A stretch of DNA of 64,000 bases. Source: CAZNXJ01 sp964577115. GTDB taxonomy: Bacteria; Planctomycetota; Planctomycetia; Pirellulales; Pirellulaceae. Location of the stretch: assembly GCA_964577115.1 (NCBI GenBank), contig CAZNXJ010000015.1, positions 62,001 to 126,000 of the forward strand, read 5' to 3'. This document shows positions 1 to 8,424 of the stretch, piece after piece; within the stretch, counting starts at the first letter, position 1; every line of letters begins with the position of its first letter. Made by a program: the position numbers and the translations under genes. Under the pieces are notes generated by a model. The model was not told the DNA's origin, did no database searches, and was given only the letters and a program-made list of their open reading frames with translations.

Positions 1-342
1 TGGATCCCGATCGACGGTTCGGAGCTCAATGGCGAGAACTACGCTGGCAACGTCCTGCGATATGGTGCGGGCTTCGGCTACGACATCTTCAATTGCACGA
101 CCCGTTGCGATTCGCAGCGTCTGACGCTGGTTACCGAATTCGTCGGCTGGACGATCCTCGACGGTCTCGGCTTCGATGGACAGCGGTTCTTCGATGCGAC
201 CAACGACACGATCGTCAACGGCAAGTTCGGCGCCCGCTACTCGCTCAACGGCCACAGCTTCTACGCCGGTTACGGGCACGCCCTGACCGGGGATACGTGG
301 TACGAGGACATTGCACGTCTCGAGTACCGATTTGCCTTCTAA
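1..342 (+). CDS. Outer-membrane beta-barrel-like protein, C-terminal end (5' truncated)
   Basis: The reading frame is open from base 1 and stops with TAA at 340-342, so only the last 113 residues are in the window. The piece alternates aromatic and polar residues in short strand-like segments, has two nearby cysteines (FNCTTRCDS), and ends in an aromatic tail (LEYRFAF) with a terminal Phe, the usual C-terminal signal of Gram-negative outer-membrane barrels. The segment YAGYGHALTGDTWYEDI resembles the C-terminus of a barrel family I associate with planctomycetes. A strong terminator follows at 401-463. The role is inferred to be surface or structural; the substrate and the N-terminal half are unknown. 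Confidence 0.6.
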   Translation, partial: WIPIDGSELNGENYAGNVLRYGAGFGYDIFNCTTRCDSQRLTLVTEFVGWTILDGLGFDGQRFFDATNDTIVNGKFGARYSLNGHSFYAGYGHALTGDTWYEDIARLEYRFAF

Positions 343-400
343 CGGCGACGCTCCGAGCCGCAAAACCCGCGGCCCGAAGCCACCGCATCACAAACCCATA

Positions 401-463
401 GCAAAGGCGCGGGCCGGCGGCGCGGATCAGCATCCGCGCCCCGGTTCCGCGCCCTTGCTTTTT
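401..463 (+). terminator. Rho-independent terminator after the beta-barrel gene
   Basis: Two nested stems are visible. The outer one pairs 401-412 with 447-458 (12 bp, one G-U). The inner one pairs 419-427 with 432-440 (9 bp perfect, 4-base loop). Five T follow directly at 459-463. It sits between two convergent genes and would end the + strand transcript. Confidence 0.75.
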
Positions 464-492
464 GTTGTGGGCGTCTCGAGCGTCCGCTGCGG

Positions 493-3400
493 TTAGGGGG
501 CGGCGAGCGGTAGCTCGCTGAGCGCCGCGGGCAGGTACTTATGGTAGATAAGCGCCGCGCCGAAGTTCTTCGAGACGAGCACATCCTCGTTGGACGTGAA
601 CTGCTGAGTAAGCTCGCGATCGAAATCCATCAGCCGGATCGGTCCCTGCGTGACCGCCGTTTCACCGAAGGCGGCAATGAGCCGCGCGTCGCGAGGCACG
701 TCCACATCGCGGCGCCAGGCGTATCGCAGCAAGGCGGCTCGGCGATTGTTCGGCAGCAGGGAGCGCTGCGTCACGTTGTCGCCGCCTCGGACGACGTCCA
801 GCAACATCAGATGCGCGCCGCCCATGCTCAGGAACAAGTCCGACAACAAGTCACTGCCGATGGCCGATTGCTTAATGACTTGCGGCGCCACACCGGCATA
901 AAAACTGGGGTCTTTCGTGGTCAGGTAGAACTGGTCTTCGTCTTCCACGATCTCGCCCCCTTCGTAGTAGATCACGATGACATCGTTCAGAGGATCGGTA
1001 CGAGAAAGGGCGTTGACACGATTCTTGATCGTCTGCAGCCGGCCGTTGATTTCAAAGCGTGTCAGGTTTTCGCCCGTAAGCGGCCCGTACGTCCAGCCTC
1101 GCTGAAAAGCCTTCGACGTAAATTCCGTTTCCCGCCCCGGAACGGGAGTCGCTTGGAAGGCGGCCAGAGCTCGCTGCCGAAGCGCTTCGCTTTCGGATTC
1201 CGGTATGCCGATTCCAATGATCGCCAGATGCAGCCGTCGTTCACCGATCGGCTCGCGGCAATCCAGCTGGAAGGTCAGCGGGCAGTCCGCTTCGGTGCTT
1301 AGCCGGGGCAAGTTGAGTTCGATCAAGTTGCCCGAGTTGTGATTGAGGACCAGCGGCACGGAGAACGTTCGCTCGCGCGATTCGCCTTCGCGCGCATCCA
1401 AGAGCACGGGAGGCTGATGGAAGCCGTTGACCCACACGTGAACGGGCATGCGGTTGTAAGTGAGCCGTTGATCGGGCGTATTCCAGACGACGCGTCCATG
1501 TAGCCAGACGCGTCCTTTCGCCGCCGATTCGTCAAATACGACGTCCGCGGGCCCTGGTCGCGGCGTGATCTTCCAATCCGAGGATTCGAGCCGCGGCTGA
1601 TCACTAATACCGAGAATCTCGACGCGCACTGGTCGCGGATGGAGCGTAATCACGGCATCGGCGATCGTCTGTCCACCATCGTTCACAGCCATGGCACGCA
1701 CGTAGTTCGGGCCCGTTCCAAGCGTCACCGGGATCCGGTGTAGAACTTTGAAAAGGTCGTCCGACTCACTCTGGGCCTCCTCGAAGGACGTGACACGATC
1801 GATCAGTCGATCGCCCATGTAAACGCGCAGCTCGCGCAGAGGCGATTTGGATTCGACCAGCAACACAATCTCCTGATCGGGCGAGGTCGTCATTGTCCCG
1901 GTCAAGGGTTCGAGCATCGTCAGCGTCGGACGTGGAGGCGGTGTCGGAGTGAACGTGGCCGTCGCGGTGGCTGGCTGTAGCGAGCGGCCGTCGGCATTGT
2001 GAGCGAACAGGCGTATCGTATTTTCCCCTTGCTCGAGCGGAACCGCGTCAATTTGCACTGCCACGCGGCCATCCGTCGCCTCGGGCAGCTCGGCCGCTTC
2101 AATCGTACGCACACGTTCTTCGCCGACATACACTTCCAAGCGAGTCAGCGGAAGCGCCGAGGCCACTGCGGCCGATAGGTCGACGAACGGCGAATCGGTA
2201 ACGGTTCCAAGCGTTAACTGCTCGACGCGCGGCGGGCTCCGCAGCAACACTGCGGCAATCGGCTCGTCGCGTCGCTGCTGCGTGATTGAGTTCTCAAGCC
2301 GGACATGAATTTGCGTCTCGCGTTCGGCGACGGCCACTTCCGCTCGAATTTGACCGGACGGGTCGATATCCAGCGCCTGCTGGGGTTCGCCGTTGAGCAT
2401 TAATGTCGCGCGAACGGTATCGAGCGAACGACCTTTCAAATGCGCGGTGAGCGTTACTCGTGGCTCATCGACGCCCTCAATCAGCTCGGTTCCATCTTCG
2501 GGAGAAATGATTGCCAACTCAGGAAGCGGCGGCATATAGCGCACGGGAACGTCGACGGTCACTTGCCGCTCGCCAACTTCGACGCTGATCTCGATGGCGT
2601 TGTCGCCCACTTCGAGCGGAATCGGGGCGGCGGTTTCCACACCCACCGGTGCGTCGGCACGATACGCGCCAAATTTCAACTCGCCTGACAATTCGCCGCG
2701 TTTCCACGTTCCGCGTGTCGGCGGACGATCGGCAAGCAATTCACCGCGCAGCTCCATTTGATCGGATGCGACTTCGGTAACCGTACCGGCGACATACGGC
2801 TGCGCCGATGAACTTGCTTCACGATCGGCCAGCGTGCGAATCTCAAGGATCGACAGCACGAGCGGCTTGACCGGTTCGGGCTCGCGCCAATGCGTCAGCC
2901 GAGCTCGGCCGGTTTCCAGCGACCGCGTTGCCTGTTCCGCCCCGACATTTACCGCGATGACTTCGAACTGGCTCGCACCAGGCGGCAGTGTCACGGCGCG
3001 CTGGACACGCTGCGGGCCGGTTGCCGTTTGTTCATCAATCGTCGTCGCTGCGCCGTTGTGGTAATGCACAAGCGACCAGTGAACCTGTGCGTCAGCCGAC
3101 TCGACATCGATGGCAAACTCGATTTGCCAATCGCCTTCGGTGCTCGTCTGCCCGTCCTCCGTCAAAAAGCGAACCTGGGGAGCCGCGGGAACGTAGTCCC
3201 AGCGCCGCGTCGCTGTAAAACGCTGCGGGGTGCGCTCGCGCGTCCAGAGCACGGCTTCAAGAACGTGCGAACCGCGTGTCCATATGGCGGCCGGCAAGTC
3301 GGCCATCCATTGCTGGTGAGCCAGTTCGTGAAATTCTCCTAGCTGCTCGCCGTCGGCAACGAGCTGCACGCGCTCGATCTGTTCCGGTTCGATACCGGCG

Positions 3401-5934
3401 ATGTCGAGCTGCACTTGCGACGGCCGCGTGCGCAATGGCCCTCCGGCTGCCGGCATTTCAAGCGCGGCGAGCTGCGGCAGCGAAAGCGCAAGGTTGGGGC
3501 GCGGGAGCGGCTCATGAGAGACCATCTCGGGCAGTCGGCCAGTAATCAGCAGTTCACCGAGCACCCCTTCGCGCCGATATTGCTGCCGGTACTGATCGGC
3601 TCGGGCGAACGAGGTTGGATTAGCCGCCTGCCCTGTATTAATGTGCCATCCCAGGTACTGCTCGACTTGCTCGTGATTCGAATCGTACGGTCCCGCCGGG
3701 CTGAACCCAATCCACGCCCACTCCTCACCGCCGCCGAGTTCGGAGTTCGCTACGAACAGCGTAAACAGCGGCTTGCGTTCGTCGGTACCCTGCACGACCG
3801 GCAGCAAGACCTCTTCAGTTTGATTGCCTCGTACCCGGCGCACGCGGAGCGAGCTGCCGGGACGCGCGAGCCAGCAGGCATCATACGCGTCGCGGGAACT
3901 GGACCACGCAACGAGACGTCCCTCTTGCATGACTCCCGCCACGACATCGCCCGGCCGCCAGTCAGAAACCGATCGCGGTACGTCCGTAACCTGCAATTGT
4001 CCATCCACGGCGGTCAGTTCGATCCCTGGTGCGCCGCGTTGGCCGAGCGTTTCGTCGAGGTCGTTGAGGCTCCACACGCAAACGAATCCATCTTCGCCGG
4101 CCGACACGAGCCGCTCGCCATCAGCGGAGAACTCGAGCGACCGGACGGGAAGTGTGTGGGCCGTAAAGTGGCGCAGGGCGCGGCCGGAAGAAAGGTCATA
4201 GAGCACGAGCTGCGATTCTTCGGCGCCACGCGTCGCGAGTGCCAGCAGTGGCACGCCCTTGCGTTCGGCCACCGCGTACGCCGTGACGCGACTTCGCGGC
4301 TCGCCGGTAATTGAATGGAGCCGATACCCTTCCCGCTGAACGACAACCTGCGGCGCGGCTGCCTGCTGGCCATCGACAACAACGCGGCTCGCGCGAACGT
4401 CGACCGACCAGAGCCGACGGTCGGCGACGGCCGATTGCCAGCCGCTGTCATTCGGCTCGGTGCGAATCTGCCGCCGGGCGACATCGAAGAGCAATCGCGA
4501 CGCTTCGCCGCCCCGATCACGCCGCGTTTGCAGACGCAGGCCCAACTGTTCGTCGCGACGTACAAACTGCGCGGATTCGATCGGCGTGCCGGCGCTGGTC
4601 AAAATCTGATAGGGCTGCTGTAGCTCGGCCGGGTCGATCGCGCGGTAGATGTGGATCGAGTGCGCGTCGTTTCCCGCAACGGCAATCCAGCCCTGTTCGG
4701 GCGCTGTGGCGAGCGCCGGCAAGAATTGGTTTTCGCCCGACCACAAATCAATTCGCGCGGTAGTCGTGGCGAAATTAGCGCCGCCGAGATCCAACACGCG
4801 GAGCTCGTAAACGCGGTTCACGAGCGTATCACGCTCGCCGGTTCGCCGCAGTTCGCCGCGCAACAGCACAGCCGCTGCTCGCGGTCGCTGCCTACTGCCC
4901 AACATGCGCATCTGGCGCGGAGCCGAGACGGTATTGCCGCTGGGTGGGAAGGCGGCCGTCCAGTTTTGTTCCAGCGTGACACGGCCCGCATCATCCACCC
5001 GCCAAAGCGCCACGCGCCCGGTCGTGCTGCTGGTGTGCGCCATGATGAAGCGCTGAGCGTCCTGGCGCACGAGCACATTGTCGTAGGTGCCGCTGGTCGA
5101 GTACGGACGAAGCTCATCGCGAGCAACATCCCATAAACGCAATTGGCCGTCCCCCCACGCAATCGCCACGCGCACGTCGCGCGGCGCGCCGCCTCGGCGC
5201 CAGGCCTCGAGCACCGGGCGCACTTCGGGCACCGGCAGCACCTTTCCGGCCAAGTATTTGCCCTGCGGCGCGGCGTCCGACACATCCCATACGCGCACAA
5301 CGCCCATTTCGACACCTTCACGTCCCGCGCGAAAGTCTCGTTCGCGAGCAGCCGAAACGAGAGTTTGGGGGCCGGGTCCTTCGGCGAACGACAGCGCAAT
5401 GACCTCGCCGAAGTGTCCGCGGAGCGTGCGCACCTCGCGCGTCGCCGTGTTCAGCAGATAGATGACGCCCTGATCGGACTTCATCTCGCGCGTCATGCCT
5501 TGTGAGGGGATGATGCGTCCGAGATCTGTGAAGCCCGATCCGGCGGCAACCACACCACGGCCGCCGACCGCCAGCCACTGCCCGTCGGGCGACAGGGCCA
5601 TGGCGTTGATCGCTCCGTTCAGACCGGGGCCGATGGGAATACGATGGCTAGCGACCGGGTCCTCGACAAACCGGCCCGTCTCGTCCTGCCAGCGCCACAC
5701 GCGAACGACTTTATCCCACCCTCCGGAATAAAGCGTGCGACCGTCAGGGCTGAAAACGAGGGATGTAACGAAACTAGCCGGTCCGCCAGGATCAATCTGC
5801 GGAATTGGCGTCTGCGCGAGGCCCTCCCGAGCAAATAGCGGAGCCGCGCAGACGATAAGCAACTTCATCAGCGACGCGAACGACCGCGTCGGGGTCGGTC
5901 GTCGTACAACTTTTTGGTGGCCGTATTTCATCAT
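493..5934 (-). CDS. Giant exported WD40-repeat protein with degenerate caspase-like domain
   Basis: About 1813 residues. Start chosen at the MM pair (5934/5931), which precedes a basic stretch and a hydrophobic segment ending LAQT, a likely signal peptide or anchor; a start at 5868 (MKLLIVCAAPLFA) would give a shorter, more classical signal, and no clear ribosome site decides. The first ~300 residues and a patch near residue 630 carry WD40 blades (SPDGRTLYSGGWD, SADGERLVSAGEDG). A central GWHINTG-type region is followed by several beta-rich Ig-like segments. The last ~240 residues have a caspase (C14) fold pattern: beta strand LAIIGIG, then DVIVIYYEGGE where the family has SGHG, then LLDVVRGG where it has DSCHSG. 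Both catalytic His and Cys are therefore replaced. It is divergent from the kinase gene at 6137. Likely a periplasmic or envelope scaffold; no partner is known. Confidence 0.8.
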   Translation of the reverse strand: MMKYGHQKVVRRPTPTRSFASLMKLLIVCAAPLFAREGLAQTPIPQIDPGGPASFVTSLVFSPDGRTLYSGGWDKVVRVWRWQDETGRFVEDPVASHRIPIGPGLNGAINAMALSPDGQWLAVGGRGVVAAGSGFTDLGRIIPSQGMTREMKSDQGVIYLLNTATREVRTLRGHFGEVIALSFAEGPGPQTLVSAARERDFRAGREGVEMGVVRVWDVSDAAPQGKYLAGKVLPVPEVRPVLEAWRRGGAPRDVRVAIAWGDGQLRLWDVARDELRPYSTSGTYDNVLVRQDAQRFIMAHTSSTTGRVALWRVDDAGRVTLEQNWTAAFPPSGNTVSAPRQMRMLGSRQRPRAAAVLLRGELRRTGERDTLVNRVYELRVLDLGGANFATTTARIDLWSGENQFLPALATAPEQGWIAVAGNDAHSIHIYRAIDPAELQQPYQILTSAGTPIESAQFVRRDEQLGLRLQTRRDRGGEASRLLFDVARRQIRTEPNDSGWQSAVADRRLWSVDVRASRVVVDGQQAAAPQVVVQREGYRLHSITGEPRSRVTAYAVAERKGVPLLALATRGAEESQLVLYDLSSGRALRHFTAHTLPVRSLEFSADGERLVSAGEDGFVCVWSLNDLDETLGQRGAPGIELTAVDGQLQVTDVPRSVSDWRPGDVVAGVMQEGRLVAWSSSRDAYDACWLARPGSSLRVRRVRGNQTEEVLLPVVQGTDERKPLFTLFVANSELGGGEEWAWIGFSPAGPYDSNHEQVEQYLGWHINTGQAANPTSFARADQYRQQYRREGVLGELLITGRLPEMVSHEPLPRPNLALSLPQLAALEMPAAGGPLRTRPSQVQLDIAGIEPEQIERVQLVADGEQLGEFHELAHQQWMADLPAAIWTRGSHVLEAVLWTRERTPQRFTATRRWDYVPAAPQVRFLTEDGQTSTEGDWQIEFAIDVESADAQVHWSLVHYHNGAATTIDEQTATGPQRVQRAVTLPPGASQFEVIAVNVGAEQATRSLETGRARLTHWREPEPVKPLVLSILEIRTLADREASSSAQPYVAGTVTEVASDQMELRGELLADRPPTRGTWKRGELSGELKFGAYRADAPVGVETAAPIPLEVGDNAIEISVEVGERQVTVDVPVRYMPPLPELAIISPEDGTELIEGVDEPRVTLTAHLKGRSLDTVRATLMLNGEPQQALDIDPSGQIRAEVAVAERETQIHVRLENSITQQRRDEPIAAVLLRSPPRVEQLTLGTVTDSPFVDLSAAVASALPLTRLEVYVGEERVRTIEAAELPEATDGRVAVQIDAVPLEQGENTIRLFAHNADGRSLQPATATATFTPTPPPRPTLTMLEPLTGTMTTSPDQEIVLLVESKSPLRELRVYMGDRLIDRVTSFEEAQSESDDLFKVLHRIPVTLGTGPNYVRAMAVNDGGQTIADAVITLHPRPVRVEILGISDQPRLESSDWKITPRPGPADVVFDESAAKGRVWLHGRVVWNTPDQRLTYNRMPVHVWVNGFHQPPVLLDAREGESRERTFSVPLVLNHNSGNLIELNLPRLSTEADCPLTFQLDCREPIGERRLHLAIIGIGIPESESEALRQRALAAFQATPVPGRETEFTSKAFQRGWTYGPLTGENLTRFEINGRLQTIKNRVNALSRTDPLNDVIVIYYEGGEIVEDEDQFYLTTKDPSFYAGVAPQVIKQSAIGSDLLSDLFLSMGGAHLMLLDVVRGGDNVTQRSLLPNNRRAALLRYAWRRDVDVPRDARLIAAFGETAVTQGPIRLMDFDRELTQQFTSNEDVLVSKNFGAALIYHKYLPAALSELPLAAP

Positions 5935-6036
5935 GTTTGCGTTATCGCCGCGCACTTGAGGACGTTGCGTAAGAATTTCACAGATCCACGATTCGCGCTC
6001 CGGCGCGTTCATCGTAACGCCTGGTGAAGCCGTCTG

Positions 6037-6062
6037 CACCGCACTTGTTGGCGAGTGCGGTG
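6037..6062. promoter_or_regulatory. Perfect 9-bp inverted repeat between divergent genes
   Basis: CACCGCACT (6037-6045) and its exact reverse complement (6054-6062) are separated by 8 bases. They lie in the ~200-bp region between the WD40/pseudo-caspase gene (-) and the kinase-FGE gene (+). No T-run follows on either strand, so an operator or leader hairpin is more likely than a terminator. The function is inference only. Confidence 0.35.
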
Positions 6063-6136
6063 TGCCTTAGGCTGACGCATGTCGCCTTCGCGGGGCAACT
6101 CGCGGGCGACTTACTGGATTGGAAGAGGCCCGACGC

Positions 6137-8350
6137 GTGACATCCGGTTCGAACTGGCAAGCATCGCCGACGGATCGCCCGCGGCTCGACAAACTCGCCG
6201 AGCAGTTTGCCGGCCAATGGCAGCCCCTGCCGTTCGAACACGTGCGGGGGCTTCTCGGGCGCTACCTCCCCGCTCCGAATGATGCGCTTTTTCGCCCGGC
6301 CCTCTGCCAACTGATCCTTGTCGACCTCGATCGGCGCTGGCAGCTTGGCGAACGCCCGCGGCTCGAAGATTACCTCGAACATTTCCCGGAACTCGGGGCC
6401 CCCAGCGATTTGCCGGTGTTCTTGCTGCGGGGGGAATTGCGCAGCCGCCGAGCGGTCGATAGCTCAGTATCTCTGGAAGAGTACCGCCACCGGTTCCCCA
6501 AGCAGTTCCCCGAGCTGGAAGGGCTCGAGTCGCCTAGCGAAGCGAGCACGCTCGCGCTGCCCGTCGATCCGGCCGCGCAAACCGCCTTTCACCCGCCGCC
6601 TCCACCGCCGCAGCGCATTGTTCAGGTTGGCGGCGGCTATCGGCTCATCGAACGCATCGGCAAGGGTAGCTACGGCGAAGTGTGGCGTGCCGAAGCGCCC
6701 GGTGGCATCTTTGTCGCGGTCAAGATCGTCGATTGGCCGGTCGGTAGCCCGCTTACCCAAATGGAACTGCGGGCGCTCGAGCTGATGAAGCAGCTTCGCC
6801 ATCCCTACCTGATTCAGCTTCAGGCCTACTGGCAGACGGAAGGCCAGGTGGTGATGGCCATGGAGCTGGCCGATGGTAGCCTTCAGGATCTCAGCGATCG
6901 GCTACGCCGGGAAGGGCGCGAGGGCATCGAGCTGAAGCAGCTGCTGACGTACATGCGCCAGGCCGCCGAAGCACTCGATTACCTGCACAGCGAAAACGTC
7001 GTCCACCGCGACATCAAACCCGCGAATATTCTCGTCGTCCAAGGCCACGCCAAGATCGGCGACTTCGGTACCGCTCGCCTGCGCCCCTCGGAAATGCAGG
7101 ACATGCGGGCGACCATGTTGGGTACGCCCCACTACATGGCGCCGGAAATATGGCACGAGCGAATAACGCCGGCCAGTGATCAATACAGTCTGGCTTCGAC
7201 ATACGTCGAGCTTCGTCTGCACCGCCCCCTGTTCAATCCAAAGAACCAGATGGAAGCGGCATGGATGCACACCGAAGTCAAACCGGACTTGAATCCTCTG
7301 CCCAAGGCGGAACAGCGCGTCCTTCAAAAAGCGCTAGCCAAACGCCACGAAGATCGTTATCCGAGCTGCGTGGAATTCGTGAAAGCACTCGAACAAGCGA
7401 TCGAGCCACCGCAGCGATCGCCATGGCGAGCCGTAGCGCTGGTGACGGCTGGCCTGGTGCTCGCCGTCTCACTGGGGCTCGTCTTGATTGCCGCCATGTC
7501 CGGCCAATCGCTCGGCGATCTTGTGCGCCTGCTTGTAGGACAGCAGCTCGCCAATCAAAACGACGCGGGCCCGGTCGAGCCAACGATCACACTGCCCGCA
7601 GGGTTCGTCGCCGCAAGGGGGGCAAACGTCGAAGAGGTCGATGGGAGGTATTACTACGATCGCATCCTGCGCGAAGGATTCGATGCCGAATTCGTACTCA
7701 TTAAGGCATCCAGCAATTCCGACCCGCGCACCTTCTACATGATGAAGGACAAGGTCAGCAATCGGCTATTCGCCCGGTTTGCTGAGGAAAATCCCGACGA
7801 GGTCGCAGAAAGTCGCTGGCAAGAGGGGACGTACGCGGGGACAACGCAGCTGCTCGCCGAGGACCACCCGGACCTCCCGGTCTTCCACGTCAGCGTTCTC
7901 GAAGCAGCCGCGTTCGCGCGGTGGTTCGGGGGCAATTTACCGACATACAAGCAGTGGGACAAAGCGGCAGGACTCTACGACCGGCCCGAGGGAGCCACGG
8001 GCCCATTTGGCAGCGACCCGCAAATCGGCTCGCCCCAAGGAGTCGCCGTACGGCGGCAACACGAGGGCCCGATGCCGGTTAATCGGGAGACGATCGACGT
8101 GAGCCCCTTTGGGTGCCGGGACATGTCGGGCAACGGTGTGGAATGGACGCGCGACCTCGACACCGGCCGCCAGGTTGGCGACGGGACGGAACTGCGATAC
8201 GAGTCGGCCAACGTTGTCGTCCGCGGACGGTCGTTTATGGAGAGCGATCCGCTTCAGTACGACCCCATCGCCGCCTCGCCCAGCGGCCTGCTTCAGCCTT
8301 CGGGCGAGCCCTCGTTTGATATCACCTTCCGCGTCGTCGTCGAACCGTAA
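6137..8350 (+). CDS. Transmembrane Ser/Thr protein kinase with C-terminal FGE-sulfatase (SUMF1-like) domain
   Basis: About 737 residues from a GTG at 6137, chosen because GGAAGAGG lies 8 bases upstream; a TTG at 6119 is the alternative. Residues ~1-145 are a planctomycete-type N-terminal region with EYxxRFP-like motifs. The Hanks-type kinase domain runs ~170-415: glycine loop GKGSYGEVW, VAVK Lys196, HRD Asp292, DFG Asp309 and a YMAPE motif, so it should be active. One membrane helix lies at ~431-455. The outer C-terminal part has the SUMF1/FGE fold signature (DMSGNGVEWTRDL), but it ends FRVVVEP where true formylglycine enzymes carry an FRC cysteine, so it is probably a sensor or ligand-binding module rather than an oxidase. 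The topology implies extracytoplasmic sensing and cytoplasmic phosphorylation. Divergent from the pseudo-caspase gene. Confidence 0.88.
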   Translation: MTSGSNWQASPTDRPRLDKLAEQFAGQWQPLPFEHVRGLLGRYLPAPNDALFRPALCQLILVDLDRRWQLGERPRLEDYLEHFPELGAPSDLPVFLLRGELRSRRAVDSSVSLEEYRHRFPKQFPELEGLESPSEASTLALPVDPAAQTAFHPPPPPPQRIVQVGGGYRLIERIGKGSYGEVWRAEAPGGIFVAVKIVDWPVGSPLTQMELRALELMKQLRHPYLIQLQAYWQTEGQVVMAMELADGSLQDLSDRLRREGREGIELKQLLTYMRQAAEALDYLHSENVVHRDIKPANILVVQGHAKIGDFGTARLRPSEMQDMRATMLGTPHYMAPEIWHERITPASDQYSLASTYVELRLHRPLFNPKNQMEAAWMHTEVKPDLNPLPKAEQRVLQKALAKRHEDRYPSCVEFVKALEQAIEPPQRSPWRAVALVTAGLVLAVSLGLVLIAAMSGQSLGDLVRLLVGQQLANQNDAGPVEPTITLPAGFVAARGANVEEVDGRYYYDRILREGFDAEFVLIKASSNSDPRTFYMMKDKVSNRLFARFAEENPDEVAESRWQEGTYAGTTQLLAEDHPDLPVFHVSVLEAAAFARWFGGNLPTYKQWDKAAGLYDRPEGATGPFGSDPQIGSPQGVAVRRQHEGPMPVNRETIDVSPFGCRDMSGNGVEWTRDLDTGRQVGDGTELRYESANVVVRGRSFMESDPLQYDPIAASPSGLLQPSGEPSFDITFRVVVEP

Positions 8351-8359
8351 GCAAGAGAC

Positions 8360-8414
8360 GGCGGAAGGACGAGCAAGCGAACGGCTCGCGTCCGTCCTCG
8401 TTCATCCTTCCGCC
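8360..8414. terminator. Long hairpin between convergent genes
   Basis: GGCGGAAGGA (8360-8369) pairs perfectly with TCCTTCCGCC (8405-8414). Further partial pairing (GACG/CGTC, CGAGC/GCTCG) is possible inside. It lies in the 74-bp gap between the convergent kinase and MFS genes, but lacks a proper T-run. The right arm contains the TTCCGCC motif repeated elsewhere in the window. Confidence 0.4.
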
Positions 8415-8424
8415 TTCATCGCGA

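Noticed and set aside
493..5934. Active caspase/metacaspase call
   Set aside because: The His and Cys positions read YEGGE and DVVRGG, so catalytic activity is not supported.
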